Positions 33,041 through 43,524 of a stretch of 64,000 nt of DNA are shown here, piece after piece; the stretch's first letter is position 1; every line of letters starts with the position of its first letter. Under the pieces are notes generated by a model. The model made no database searches, had not been told where the DNA came from, and saw only the letters and a program-made list of their open reading frames with translations. The position numbers and the translations under genes were made by a program. The DNA is from Cyrtodaria siliqua. Lineage: Eukaryota > Mollusca > Bivalvia > Adapedonta > Hiatellidae. The stretch is from positions 183,585 through 247,584 of the forward strand of contig JAWPHD010002643.1 of NCBI GenBank assembly GCA_037043455.1. Reading direction: 5' to 3'.

Positions 33041-33088
33041 GTGAAATAAAAGTGTTATTCCACGCTGTGGAATAGAGTTTTATTTCAC
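33041..33088. repeat. Short palindrome (GTGAAATAAAA...TTTTATTTCAC)
   Basis: Arms of 22-23 bp: GTGAAATAAAAGTGTTATTCC pairs with GGAATAGAGTTTTATTTCAC, with a tiny loop. It lies in the 4.7 kb galactosyltransferase intron. Confidence 0.8.
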
Positions 33089-33182
33089 AGTAGCTGCCGA
33101 GACTACTTTTGTTGTTCTACCATAGTTTCCCTAAAAAAAAAATTGTAAAATCATAAAATAAAAAGAAAGCTTGTTGTTTGTC

Positions 33183-33238
33183 GTGAATAACATATTTTAT
33201 TTCATCTCACTTCTCGATGAATAAAATATGTTATTCAC
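33183..33238. repeat. Short palindrome (GTGAATAACATATTTTATT)
   Basis: Arms of about 23 bp: GTGAATAACATATTTTATTC-like left arm and GAATAAAATATGTTATTCAC right arm, loop about 9 bp. It starts 95 bp after the previous palindrome and has the same GTGAA...TTCAC ends, so the two are likely related. Confidence 0.8.
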
Positions 33239-33750
33239 TCCAAAACAACAAATATCATCTATATATAGCCTAATGAGAAAAGGTAGGATCATTGTCAACA
33301 ACTTAACAAGCAAGACAACTTATTGTAACAATGTATCATCAGGGCAAAAATAGTTTTCAATTCTTATTTTCAATTAAATTGAACCATATAAACGAATATC
33401 ATAATTCTATAATGATACATAGTTTTTTCAAAACGAAACTGCATGTTAAGACACAAACAGTGCTATTCTGCGACATATTTCAGCTGCCAACTGCGAATAT
33501 TTCAGTTGCAAATCAGCTCTACTGAATTGACTGCACTGTAATAAACCACCAATTACGTTCCCTATTGGCATCAATGTTAAAATGCCACATTAATGATTAA
33601 CTGCAACTTCAAATCAAGTATGGACAATGCAGCAGTGTTCACTTGAAAAATCACCAGAAAGGTGGGGTCACAATACATGTAAAGAAGTTCTTGTTTGTTC
33701 ACTGAACAGGCCAGGGGAAAATGTTCGACAATAATCCATGACCAGCCCCA

Positions 33751-34104
33751 ACACCCACACATACACCGTCACCCGCCCACCCCCTCCCCTCACACACACA
33801 GTTGTAATGCATATTTTCAACAAAATAAGAAGTATATTTAACTACAACTCTGAGGTTTATATCACAGGTTGAAGGAACGTGTTGGGACTGAAAAAAAATT
33901 GGTTCACATCATTCCAAAAAGAGTGAAAATCACCGTGGTCGAAAGTTTACATTTTTTTTCCAGTCCCAACACGTTCCTTCATCCTGTGATATAAACCTCA
34001 GAGTTGTAGTCAAATATACTTCATATATTTTTGTTGAAAATATGCATTACACGTGTGTGTGTGAGGGGAGGGGGTGGGCGGGTGACGGGTGTGTGTGTGG
34101 GTGT
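33751..34104. repeat. Large inverted repeat with about 150-bp arms
   Basis: The left arm (33751-33898: ACACCCACACATACACCGTC ... GTTGGGACTGAAAAAAAA) is the reverse complement of the right arm (33952-34104) with a few changes; the loop is about 53 bp. The inner part contains GAGGTTTATATCACAGG and GGAACGTGTTGGGACTG. A third partial copy of the inner segment (CAGTCCTAACACGTTCCTTC) follows at 34149-34172. Short frames around it are artefacts. It lies in the galactosyltransferase intron. Confidence 0.85.
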
Positions 34105-34172
34105 CTGATTTTCTTTTCAGAACTTTTTTTCTTCACATTTTTGTTTTCAGTCCTAACACGTTCCTTCAACCT

Positions 34173-35138
34173 GTGGTATATATGCAGTTGGTGTTGCTAA
34201 ACCTAAACGATTGTTCATCACTCCTGGAATCAATCTCCACGCAGAGTTATCGTTCCTTGTACTCACATTTATCTCTGCTGATCATTCTACGCCAATTCAT
34301 TTGCCATAGACGTAAATATTAAGGATATCTGAGGTTACTTGTTTCGAAAGACTCGGTCTATCTTAGTTAAGTTTTGAAAAAGCTGTTTGGCTCGGATGGT
34401 GCTGACACACCTACATGCATGTAGAAACATGAGGAAAATGTAAAATATACTTCTTTTATATTATGCAACAAATTATGAATACATTGCACAAATGTATGAT
34501 ATAACCTTTATAAGTACTCTTCAAAAGTTGAATTTTAATTTTTTAACAAGAAGTTTTGGTTCATTAACTTGTCCACCAAACAAAATTAAGAGATTCTGTG
34601 GAATAGCTCCGAATTTATCCTGGAACTTTTTCCCTGCCCGATGATTGGTTGGTATTTGGTGTAGTCTGATCTGCTAACTACTGAATTACAAGATTTTGAT
34701 AAAACCTGTTAAATTGGAATACTTTTGCCTGAAACCTATTGATTTCTTGTGTAAATATAGTTTTCAGAACATCTGCAAATTAGATGTTGCAAGATTTGAA
34801 AACAATTTAGTTTTAATCGGGACTATTTTACTACCAAAATAAAACGTACTTATATCTCCTCAATCGATACGCATATGTAGCCATTTCAAACCGAAGCTCG
34901 ATAGCAGAAAATTACTAAAGAAAATTAACTCATAGAAAAACAATTTGAAAATATTGAATATAGGTCTATATTTTATCTTTGCGGATCACGCAAAAGGATT
35001 TATTATAAACATCGTCATAACCTTTTTGAATAATCACGTGACCTAACCATTTACTTTCTTTGAAGTTGACGGAGTAGAGATTGTCCTGGAATGTCCGATT
35101 ACGTCCGTAGGACTTTTAAACATTTCGCAATACTTTGT
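34173..35138. other. Intronic sequence, nothing recognised
   Basis: AT-rich sequence between the inverted repeat and the minisatellite. No exon matching the GT7 domain and no repeat end were seen. Confidence 0.45.
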
Positions 35139-35204
35139 ACATGTATAATGAAGACAAACGTGGTACGCATACCTGGCAAACATTCACGTTGTATATGTGT
35201 AATG
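35139..35204. repeat. Minisatellite, single unit left of the LINE insertion
   Basis: ATGTATAATGAAGACAAACG, TGGTACGCATACCTGGCAAAC, then TGTATATGTGTAATG. It is the first unit of the array that continues at 35665 and was separated from it by the LINE fragment. Confidence 0.8.
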
Positions 35205-35664
35205 TGCAGGATAGGGCATACGCGCTATACTCATTCATATTTATTACAAGGTGAGCAATTGCCGGAATGTATACCATGCCTTGCACCGTTAACGGTCAAA
35301 CACATATTGCTGGAGTGTGTGTATAGACTTTGATCCTATGCGTCAAAGGTACTACAATGTTAATACTATGAGTTATTTAATACTATAGATTTTAGTCTAG
35401 TTTTAGATTTCCTGAAGGAGGTCAGACTATATAAATCATTATATGTTCTTGTATATATGTACTTGTTTATATACCCGTTGACGCGCATTTGCTGATTTAC
35501 ATATATAGTTTATACTACTACCATATCATCCTTTATTTTTTTTATAGTTTTATTTTACATTAATTTTTAATTAATACTTCATTTCTTCATTTTTCATCGG
35601 TTTTTGCGCACATTATGACCTATTTATGTGTCGACGTGCCATAAAACACCATTCATTCATTCAT
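35205..35664 (+). mobile_element. 5'-truncated LINE with (ATTC)n tail and 14-bp target duplication
   Basis: It starts in a coding remnant whose frame to 35331 reads GEQLPECIPCLAPLTVKHIL then LEC. This is the Cys/His-containing C-terminal motif typical of many non-LTR reverse transcriptase proteins (C-x2-C, LT-x-EH-[IL]-L-x-C; here EH is KH). A non-coding tail follows, ending GTCGACGTGCCATAAAACACC then ATTC repeats. The flanks are GTATATGTGTAATG at 35191-35204 and again at 35665-35678, a perfect 14-bp duplication. It inserted into the minisatellite, so it is younger than at least part of that array. The clade was not determined. Confidence 0.8.
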
Positions 35665-36866
35665 GTATATGTGTAATGAAGACAAACGTGGTACATATAC
35701 CTCGCAAACATTTACATTGCATATGTGTAATGAAGACAAACGTGGTATACATATATTGCAACCGTGTACTATGCATATGTGTAATGAAGACACACGTGGT
35801 ACATATACCTCGCAAACATTTACTATGTATATGTGTAATGAAGACAAACGTGGCACACATACCTCGCAAACATTTACTTTGCATTTGTGTAATGAAGACA
35901 AACATGGTACACATATATTACAACCATGTACTATGCATATGTGTAATGAAGACACACGTGGCACACATACCTGGCAAACATTTACTTTGTATATTTGTAA
36001 TGAAAACAAACGTGGTACACATACCCTACAGCCGTGTACTATGTATATGTGTAATGAAGACAAACATGGCACAGTTACCTGGCAAACATTTACTGTGTAT
36101 ATGTGTAATGAAGAAAAATGTGTCACACATATACCTGGCAAACATTTACTGTGTATATGTGTAATGAAGACAAACGTGTCACACATATACCTGGCAAACA
36201 TTTACTGTGTATATGTGTAATGAATACAGACGTGGTACACATACCTTGCAAACATTTACTATGTATATGTGTAATGAAGAAAAACGTGTCACACACATAC
36301 CTGGCAAACATTTGCTGTGTATATGTGTAATGAAGACAAACGTGTCACACACATACCTGTCAATCATTTACTTTGTATATGTGTAATGAAGACAAACGTG
36401 GCACACTTACCTGGCACTCATTTACTTTGTAGATGTGTAATGAAGACGAACATGGCACACATACCTGGCACTCATTTACTATGTATATGTGTTATGAAGA
36501 CAAACATGGCACACATACCTGGCAATCATTTACTATGTATATGTGTAATGAAGACAAACATGGCACACATACCTGGCAATCATTTACTTTGTAGATGTGT
36601 ATTAAAGACAAACGGGCCAAACATACCTGGAAATGGCAAACATTACTATGTGTATGTGTAATGAAGACAAACGTGGTACACATACCTTGCAGCCATGTAC
36701 TATGTATATGTGTCATGAAGACAAACGTGGCACACATACCTGGCAAACATTTATTATGTATATGTGTCATGAAGACAAACGTGGCGCACATACCTGGCAA
36801 ATAGTTACTATGTATATGTGTAATGACGACAAAGGTGGCACACATACCTTGCAGCCGTGTACTATA
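35665..36866 (-). repeat. Minisatellite of about 22 units carrying splice-donor copies
   Basis: Units of about 54-58 bp. On the plus strand each reads ATGTGTAATGAAGACAAACG, TGGCACACATACCTGGCAAA, CATTTACTATGTAT with small changes. On the minus strand, the sense strand of the surrounding gene, each contains CAAGGTATGTGTRCCACGTT or CCAGGTATGTGTGCCACGTT. This closely matches the exon/intron junction at 37565-37599. Unit length is often a multiple of 3, so long frames open on both strands (178, 185 and 182 residues); these are artefacts. The array lies in the intron downstream of the exon it resembles. Confidence 0.85.
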
Positions 36867-36974
36867 ATAACTCTATACAAACAGGTCTTAGAGAAAAGAA
36901 AAAAATGGGAGTGGGGTTGGAGGTGGAACAACATGGAACTCTATTGTGACAAATTGAACAAGGGTAGCGAATGT

Positions 36975-37296
36975 GTTATAGTTTACAACAAGCTGACACT
37001 CAGCTGTGTACTGTGTATATATATATACTATAGTTGACAACAAGCTGACACTCAGCTGTGTACTATGTATATATATATACTATAGTTGACAACAAGCTGA
37101 CACTCAGCTGTGTACTATGTATATATATAACTATAGTTGACAACAAGCTGACACTCAGCTGTGTACTATGTATATATATATACTATAGTTGGCAACAAGC
37201 TGACAATCAGCTGTGTACTATGTATATATATATATAACTATAGTTGACAACAAGCTGACACTCAGCTGTGTACTATGTATATATATATAACTATAA
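36975..37296. repeat. 52-54 bp tandem repeat, six units
   Basis: Units TTGACAACAAGCTGACACTC, AGCTGTGTACTATGTATATA, TATATACTATAG, highly alike. Each contains the perfect hairpin AGCTGA-CAC-TCAGCT and an ATATAT tract. The phrase GTGTACTATGTATAT is shared with the neighbouring minisatellite (CCGTGTACTATGTATATG), so the two arrays probably have a common origin. It lies in the same intron. Confidence 0.85.
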
Positions 37297-37590
37297 GAGT
37301 ATGTTGAATCTTTCATGGGTATCCGGTGAAGATAGGGATTCCGATTAAAACACTTATACCGAGGGTTGGAATTCCCTGTCGTAACCGATTACCCATGATA
37401 TATTCTTTTTCTTGCATATCAGAGACATGTTGTGCGCTGACGCCGCCATCTAACATTTTGCATGTTTTCCTGCATACCGGATGTTGGTGCGCGTGAATTT
37501 TATCACGACCCTAGTGAGATGGAAAAATCTAGCCCCGGTAAAATGACGGATATCCTTGTCCGGTTTGCAAGAAAAACGTGGCACACATAC

Positions 37591-37713
37591 CTTGCAACCA
37601 TATCGTCATCCTCGCCTCCCCAGCCGAAAAATAAGTTGGAAAATCCGTTGACTTTCCAGTACTGGTCAGGCGTGAATGCATCGACGCCACCAAAGAAGAG
37701 CGTATATGGTATG
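37591..37713 (-). CDS. B4GALT-like: Beta-1,4-galactosyltransferase-like gene, WGWGGEDDD exon
   Basis: Acceptor TTTCAG, donor GCAAG|GTATGT, 123 bp, phase 2 at both ends. It reads IPYTLFFGGVDAFTPDQYW then KVNGFSNLFFGWGGEDDDM. This is the core GT7 motif: FGGV, acceptor-binding WGWGGEDDD with the catalytic acid pair ED. The residue before FGG is Phe. In bovine B4GALT1 it is Tyr289, which limits the donor to UDP-galactose, and enzymes using UDP-GalNAc have a smaller residue there (family knowledge from memory). Phe is intermediate, so the donor is left open. The donor side of this exon is the sequence echoed in the minisatellite at 35665-36866. Confidence 0.95.
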
Positions 37714-38138
37714 CTGAAATAGTTTATGAATTGCATATTTCAACTATGTATATAACTTGAATTGATTTTAAATTAGACTGTGATTGTGTTAATATTCCAG
37801 TGAAAGTAATTCGTAGTTTTGTTAACATTTAAAGGGACTCATGGCAATATTGAGGTAGTAATCAAGCATTAAAATAACGCTTAAGAGGTGTTGCACTTTA
37901 CATTACCTCTCATGAATAGACTCAATAAAACCGAATCTGCTACTTTTATCTCTTGGTTGTGTTTGTTGCTTCCAAGGGATCCACTTTTCAGTACTTATTG
38001 ACCTCAGAAAAACAACCCTAAAATGTCCTTCATAAACAAGTATAATAACAAAGTAATAATCAAAATATGCAATTTCCTGTGGTTTATTTCCTGTAGTTTT
38101 AATAGTAAATAATACTGCGACAGGCACTTAGTGAATAC

Positions 38139-38326
38139 CTGTTACCAAATTTGCTGTTGTACCCCGTTAGATGGCGGGGAACGCGATCACATCGGTACAT
38201 GTTCCGGTCGTTAACCATTATAAGATCGACGTCATGTATGACGTAACAGTTGTAGTCTGCTATGCTGGCAGCCGTCAGGAAACCAACGTTTGCAAGAAGA
38301 CCTCTATTAAACTGTGTGGGGTATGC
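38139..38326 (-). CDS. B4GALT-like: Beta-1,4-galactosyltransferase-like gene, DVD exon
   Basis: Acceptor TTTCTAG, donor AACAG|GTATTC, 188 bp, phase 0 in and 2 out. It reads AYPTQFNRGLLANVGF, then NCYVIHDVDLIMVNDRNMY and RCDRVPRHLTGYNSKFG. It contains the family motifs FNRG-x-L-x-NVGF, the DVD metal-binding triad (first two metal and UDP contacts) and the Y-x-C-x-x-x-PRH stretch. A second possible AG (CACACAG, 19 bp inside) would drop AYPTQ; I prefer the outer acceptor because it restores the spacing normally seen between VIEQ and FNR. The upstream intron to 41627 contains element 4b. Confidence 0.95.
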
Positions 38327-39195
38327 CTAGAAACAAAAATGTTTACGTAGTTATAATAGACGTACATGATTTGAGAAAAAAACGCGACTTGTATTATCCA
38401 TACACTCTTCATTTATGTACAAAAATGCAATTTGACAACAAAAACATAACATCTAGGCATCTGTGTCAATATGTAATAAACTCCGAAAACGCTTACAGGT
38501 TTTAAATTAAAACTTCTAAGATTTATATTCGTTAGTTTTGAAGTTCCTATGTACCTGTTATATGGCTCATGATCACTTGCCGTTTTACGAATTCGCAATT
38601 CATGCGTTATGCTTTAAATTTGGAGGTATGTTTTGCTATTCAGAATTTATTTATAAAAAATAAATAAGCAGTTGAATTTATTTTTCTATAATTGTGGTAT
38701 TTAGAAAGATTGATGTATCATAAAGTGTCAGTTAATTTATTTGACAAAGAAACTGTTTATAGTATATTTTGGTTAAAATCCTGATTATGTTTTTTTCTTT
38801 TGATTTCTTTGAGGTGACATAATTTTCTCTTAGGCTTAATTGTAACATCGCTTCCTGCTATGATAACGAAAACTAAGCAGTTGAACAAACGAAATGCAAT
38901 CAAGATAAGCTCACAGGAAAGCCGAGTTGATTATTTAATTGTTAGCTGTAGATACTTACACAACCTAGAATAAAGTTAATATCCTGCATAAACAATAAAG
39001 CTTTTCCCACCATCAGTTATTTCTAGGGGCCACATTTGCACAGCCCCGCCTACCTGATAAGTTGTGTAACTTGTATATTTATTAGTCGAAGTTGTGTCGA
39101 CCAAAGTCTTTTTAAAGATATATTTCCCAGTTGAAGACAGAATATTAGAAAATAGTTCGTAAGATTTTAGGATCAGATAATTAGAATTCGTTTTT
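38327..39195. other. Intronic sequence, nothing recognised
   Basis: Intron between the DVD exon and the element 4b insertion. AT-rich; no further exon or repeat end recognised. Confidence 0.45.
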
Positions 39196-40555
39196 AGCTC
39201 GACTATTCGAAGAATAAGAGAGCTTATGTAATCACGTCGGCATCTGCGTCGGCGTCCCACATCAAGGTCTACGTGTAAGCTGTGTTTGCAAGTCTATATC
39301 TCTTACATTTCTTATCCTAGCTCAACCAAACTTGACCGTGAGCTTCCTTATAGCATTATCGTAAAGGCTGCGTAAGTAATTTTGATTTTTGTAACCACTG
39401 GGCTCCCATGGAACCGAAATTGTTAAAATGGGTCTCATTTCACATCACATTTTGCGTGTAAGCTGTGTTTACAGGTCTGTATCTCTTGCATTTCTTGTCC
39501 AAGCTCAACTAAATTTGGGAATTGGGTTCGTTATAGTAAGTTGTAAAGGGTTGTGTAAGCAATTTTACCATTTCTAATTTCTGGGCTCCCATGGAACCCA
39601 AATTGTTATGACCCATAACATTTGCAATAAAGGCAAATCAGTATGCGTGTAAGCTGTTGTATAAATATAATTTTGGCTTGGTATTCTTAAAGCATTATGC
39701 ATTATGTCCATACTTAATCCATATGGGCTCCATCTCCACCTTACCCGACGTCCACCCCCCCCCCCTCCCCACCCCGCCATGCCCTTTTTTTTTTTTTTTA
39801 CATCTTTCTGATTTGTTTTGGTCAAATAGACTTATAGCTATGTTGTCACCCCACCCCCATCCCACCCGATTCACTCGAAACTCAGCCCCCACCCTCCCCG
39901 CCTTGCCCTTTTTTTTCATATTTCTGATTTGTTTTGGTCAAATAGACTTATAGTTATTTTGTCCCACCCTCGACCCCCTCCCGCCCGATCCACTCGAATC
40001 CCGATTTATTTTATTTTATTTTTTATATATATTTCTGATTTGTTTTGGTCCTTCACAGACATATAGCTATGTTACCCCCTCTCTCTCATTGGGGTATGGG
40101 GCTCCCTCTATCCCATACCCGCCCAAACCCCATTGCCCTTTTTTTTTTACATATATTTCTGATTTGTTTTGGTCTGTGTTGCCCCCACGCCCTTCACCCC
40201 TCACCCCTTCCAACCCACCCCTCACCCCCATAAACGCACTCGAATTATTTTTTACATATTTCTGTGTGGTTTTTTGGTCCATTCTTAAACTTATAGCTAT
40301 GTTGCACCCTCCCCATCACATCCAACGCAATCGAAACCCGAATTGTTTATTTCTTAACAAAATATTTCACATCCTGTCTCAAATTGTATTATAATTGTTA
40401 TGACATTCTATATCCCCTCTCCCCTCTATACCCCACCCCCAACCCCACCTCATCATTGTTTAAGCCTTGTTTTCTGATGGTATATGCTAGCTATATACTT
40501 TCTTATTCTATGAAAAATCGAATAGTCCAGCTGCGCTGTACTCCGACAGCTCTTG
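39196..40555 (+). mobile_element. Family 4 Helentron-like element, complete (4b)
   Basis: 5' AGCTCGACTATTCG with fold-back GAAGAATA..GAGAGCT, then TTATGTAATCACG. About three monomers with TGCGTGTAAGCTGTGTTT follow, then C-rich units (CTGATTTGTTTTGGTC, ATAGCTATGTTG, CCCCAC tracts). The 3' side has CGAATAGTCCAGCT (40519-40532), the inverse of the 5' end with one change, hairpin GCTGT-ACTCCG-ACAGC (40535-40550) and TCTTGTT. It defines the family 4 3' end that 4a lacks. It sits in an intron of the galactosyltransferase gene, on the opposite strand. The frame 39657-39953 and its neighbours are artefacts of the C tracts. Confidence 0.8.
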
Positions 40556-41361
40556 TTAAGTCAGAGGAATACCGCATGCATTTGGATATCCATTTGAAGA
40601 TTATTGAAAAAGTTTATGTTTGGTGATTCCAACGATGTGACAGTTTGTTAAAGTGATGTCTGGTTTTCCAGTGAAGCATTTACATTAAATACGTGAACAT
40701 TTTAATATTAATTTATAAGATTATGTTTGGTGATTCCAACATTGTTAAAGTGATATTTAGTTTTCCATTAACCTTTACATTGAATAAGTGGACAATACAA
40801 TTTGTTATCGTTTTAATACATGTACATATACTTAGAGGAACATAAAAACACAATACGGTGACAATTCGAACAACTCTTCATTTATGGTATTAATTGTGCG
40901 GAACACAAAATAGCCGCATAATACATGCAGCAATGTTAATAACGATCTTTATATAAATCACCTAAGAATATCACCAAGTTTCGATTGTGGGTATGAAACA
41001 GAAGATGCCGAACATTTCATTTTTAAGTATTAACAGCTTTCAAAAACAACGACATGTCCTGTTTCAATATACTCTTCGCTTTCACCCGCTTTGCTTTTTG
41101 GTAGCGGACACATATCCCACGCGGAAAACGAATTGATTTCCATACATTTGTGAGACCAAACGTTTCAAACACTAACAAATCATGTTCATCTGACTCACTG
41201 TATTGGCAACGTGTCTACTATCTCATCTTCTTTCTTCATAACTTTCATACAGCTTACTTCTTTCCTCTTCTATCGTAAGTATATTTCACAACAACGAACA
41301 AAACTATATCAGCATATGTATATTTATCTTTAGTTTGTTTATAATACTTTGTAAAATAATA

Positions 41362-41490
41362 TGTAACTATTTAGCCTAGCCATGTACATTTTTGTAACAC
41401 ATTGTATTGGGATGTGCCGTAACTAATGTTGACAACTTGTGGCCCGACCCATTTGCATACTTATATGGAAATAAATTATGTTTAAATAAA
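41362..41490 (+). repeat. Dispersed tail unit (CTTGTGGCCCGACCC), copy 1
   Basis: GTGCCGTAACTAATGTTGAC, AACTTGTGGCCCGACCC, TTGCATACTTATATGG, CAATAAA-like A-rich tail with GTTTAAATA. The same unit is at 52925-53035. It is probably the 3' end of a retroposon; no coding part is attached. Confidence 0.6.
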
Positions 41491-41626
41491 TATGCAAGAT
41501 ACTTAATCTGCAATAACACAATCTTAAAAATATCAGCTTGAACGTTTAATTATTTAAAATGGTTCTTGGATTCAGTTCTGTACTTTCTCTAACATTGCCG
41601 CGGATCAGCTTAGTATTGGTATTTAC

Positions 41627-41698
41627 CATTTCTATGACAAAGATTCCATATTCTATTTTCTGACGTTGCAACACTGCATGCATGTGGTGAAGGATAAT
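41627..41698 (-). CDS. B4GALT-like: Beta-1,4-galactosyltransferase-like gene, LQRQ exon
   Basis: Acceptor TATATTCCAG, donor GAAATG|GTAAAT, 72 bp, phase 0 at both ends. It encodes LHHMHAVLQRQKIEYG plus IFVIEM, matching the family stretch YLHP-x-LQRQ-x-x-x-Y-x-[IV]-[YF]-VI[EN]Q. Only the last residue (Met for Gln) departs from the common pattern. Joined to the exons at 46593 and 38139 it keeps frame. Confidence 0.9.
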
Positions 41699-42093
41699 CT
41701 GGAATATAAACAAAGAACAACAGTAAACAGAGTGTCACGGGTATATTTGCGTATGACGTGACAGACGATGAAAATTCATACAAGAAAGAAATAAACAAAA
41801 CGTTATGGTTGCTTGCTATATATATCCGCATATATGACAGATGTGAACATTTTGTCTATTAATTGTCAAGGCCTTGGGCAGCAAAAAAAGGACTGGGCGT
41901 GTCTAACTACATAAAAACCTTAACGCTGTCATTGAGCTTGATTACAAGAAATAAATTCAACACACCTGTAACTAACTGAGAAATGCGTTTGAGCATAATT
42001 CTGTTGTTTCTTATTTTACATGTAGAGTGTTTGAACGTGTCTAGAATGTTATAATATATTAAAAGAACAATACAAAATGACTTTTAAGATGAA

Positions 42094-43524
42094 CAAGAAA
42101 TCCGCGGATTCACATGTCTCGCCTAACGGGGGCGGGACTTCAAGATAAAATATAAATGTTGCTTAAATGAAAGTTTGTAAACATTTTAATAACTAAAACC
42201 AAAGAGGTTTACAATTTGCTGAGATGACATTTAAGGGCATTTGTTTAAAAACAAAATGCTATTCTATAAGAAAAAAAATTAAACAAGAGGCCTAAGTGGC
42301 CATTTTTGAATATTTGACGACAACGAAAAACTTGACAGAGGCCAACAACAGGAACATGTATGATATTTAACTAGAATGGAATAAGTGGTAATATGTCGTT
42401 TGATATATGTCCTTAAATTTGACCTACGTTTAGCCATGGTGGCCATCGTGGATGACTGGAGGCCCCAAAAACACAAATCTGAGGGAGACTTACCCAAAGA
42501 TCATTGTGATTAAGTTTTATCAAAATCCTTCAAGCGGTTTCAAAAAAGATATCATTTTTAACCTTTTCCTATATAACTCTATGTAAACTTTGAGAAGCCG
42601 TGGCAGCCATTTTGATTATTCGACGAGAACGAAAAACACAAACGTGATAGAGGCCAATCCAAGCGACATGTTTATGGTATTTCACAATAATGGAATAAGT
42701 GGTTTCGGATATGTCGTTTGAAATTTCCTTAAATTTGACCTAGTTTTAGCCATGGTGGCCATCTTGGATGACTGGCGGCCATGAAAAACAAAAATCTGAG
42801 AGGGGCCCTCCCAATTAACATTGTGATGAAGTTTCATCAAAATCCTTCAAGCGGTTTCAGAAATGTCGATTTTATAAAATTGCTAACAGACAGACGGGCG
42901 AAAAATGATCGCATAAGCTCGGCTGGCCTTTGGCCAGTAGAGCTAAAAATGATCAGCTCCAAAAAGTAGGTCAAGGTCATAGATGAAATCCATGCATTCA
43001 AAAAGATGCACTACCCAAGACACAACTATGTCAAAAAATAAAATGTTTTGTCTTCAAAAGATTAGGCTAAGCATAAGTGCATAATTATAGCTCATGAAAA
43101 AGTGATGTAAATGTAACAAAGTTATCTGCACTTTGCTTGGAGGTTGGAGGTCACATTCACATTTTCTTTTTGACACGTTGTGACGTACTACCCAAGAAAC
43201 AACTATTAGCGACGTTTGAATGGTCTAATGCATGAAGTTTGTGAGAGTGACATAAACGCAAATGTTGCAAATAAAAATTATAAGGTTATCTGCCCTTTGT
43301 TTGGAGGGTCAAGGTGACATCCACACTTGCTTTGTCACGTTGCGATGTACCACCCAAGATACAACTATCAGCTATCAGCAAAAGTTTGAAAGGTATAGTA
43401 CATACAGTTTGTGAGAAAATGACCTAAACGCAAAACTTGAATGTTGACGCCTTCGTCTTCGCCGCCGCCGTTGCCGCCGGAAAAGCAACGCCTATGTCTC
43501 TTTTTTCCTTCGAAAATGCGAGAC
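42094..43524 (-). mobile_element. Family 6 Helentron-like element with nested family 1 copy (6b)
   Basis: On the minus strand the 5' end is GTCTCGCATTTTCGAAGG folding on AAAAAAGAGAC, then ATAGGCGTTGCTTTTCCGGC. Three units of about 160 bp follow (CAAACTTCATGCATTAGACC, AAGGGCAGATAACC-like, AAGTGTGGATGTCACC). The 3' side has GCGAGAC (complement of 42116-42122), the perfect hairpin AATCCGCGGATT, then TTCTTGTT. A family 1 element (42284-42944) is nested inside. It lies in the intron between exons 46593 and 41698, in the same direction as the gene. Confidence 0.75.
42284..42944 (-). mobile_element. Family 1 element nested in 6b (1j)
   Basis: On the minus strand it starts AGCTCTACTGGCC-AAA-GGCCAGCCGAGCTTATG. 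It holds about four class F half-units (TCATCCAAGATGGCCACCA, ACCACTTATTCCATT, TTTTCGTTGTCGTC) and ends GGCCACTTAGGCCTCTTG. The 3' inverted copy and part of the hairpin have been lost. The junction with family 6 sequence (CTTGTTTAAT, then ATAGAATAGCATTTTG) is the same as in 6a. Confidence 0.75.

Noticed and set aside
35628..36220. Overlapping frames of 178-185 residues on both strands
   Set aside because: They are translations of an about 55-57 bp minisatellite whose unit is often a multiple of three; all share the same repeated peptides and are mirrored on the other strand.
35665..36866. CRISPR-like array (regular repeats)
   Set aside because: Units are contiguous variants of one sequence without unique spacers, in a eukaryotic intron; it is a minisatellite.
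37462..37722. 86-residue plus-strand frame
   Set aside because: It is the antisense of the WGWGGEDDD exon of the galactosyltransferase, whose minus-strand reading is clearly the real one.
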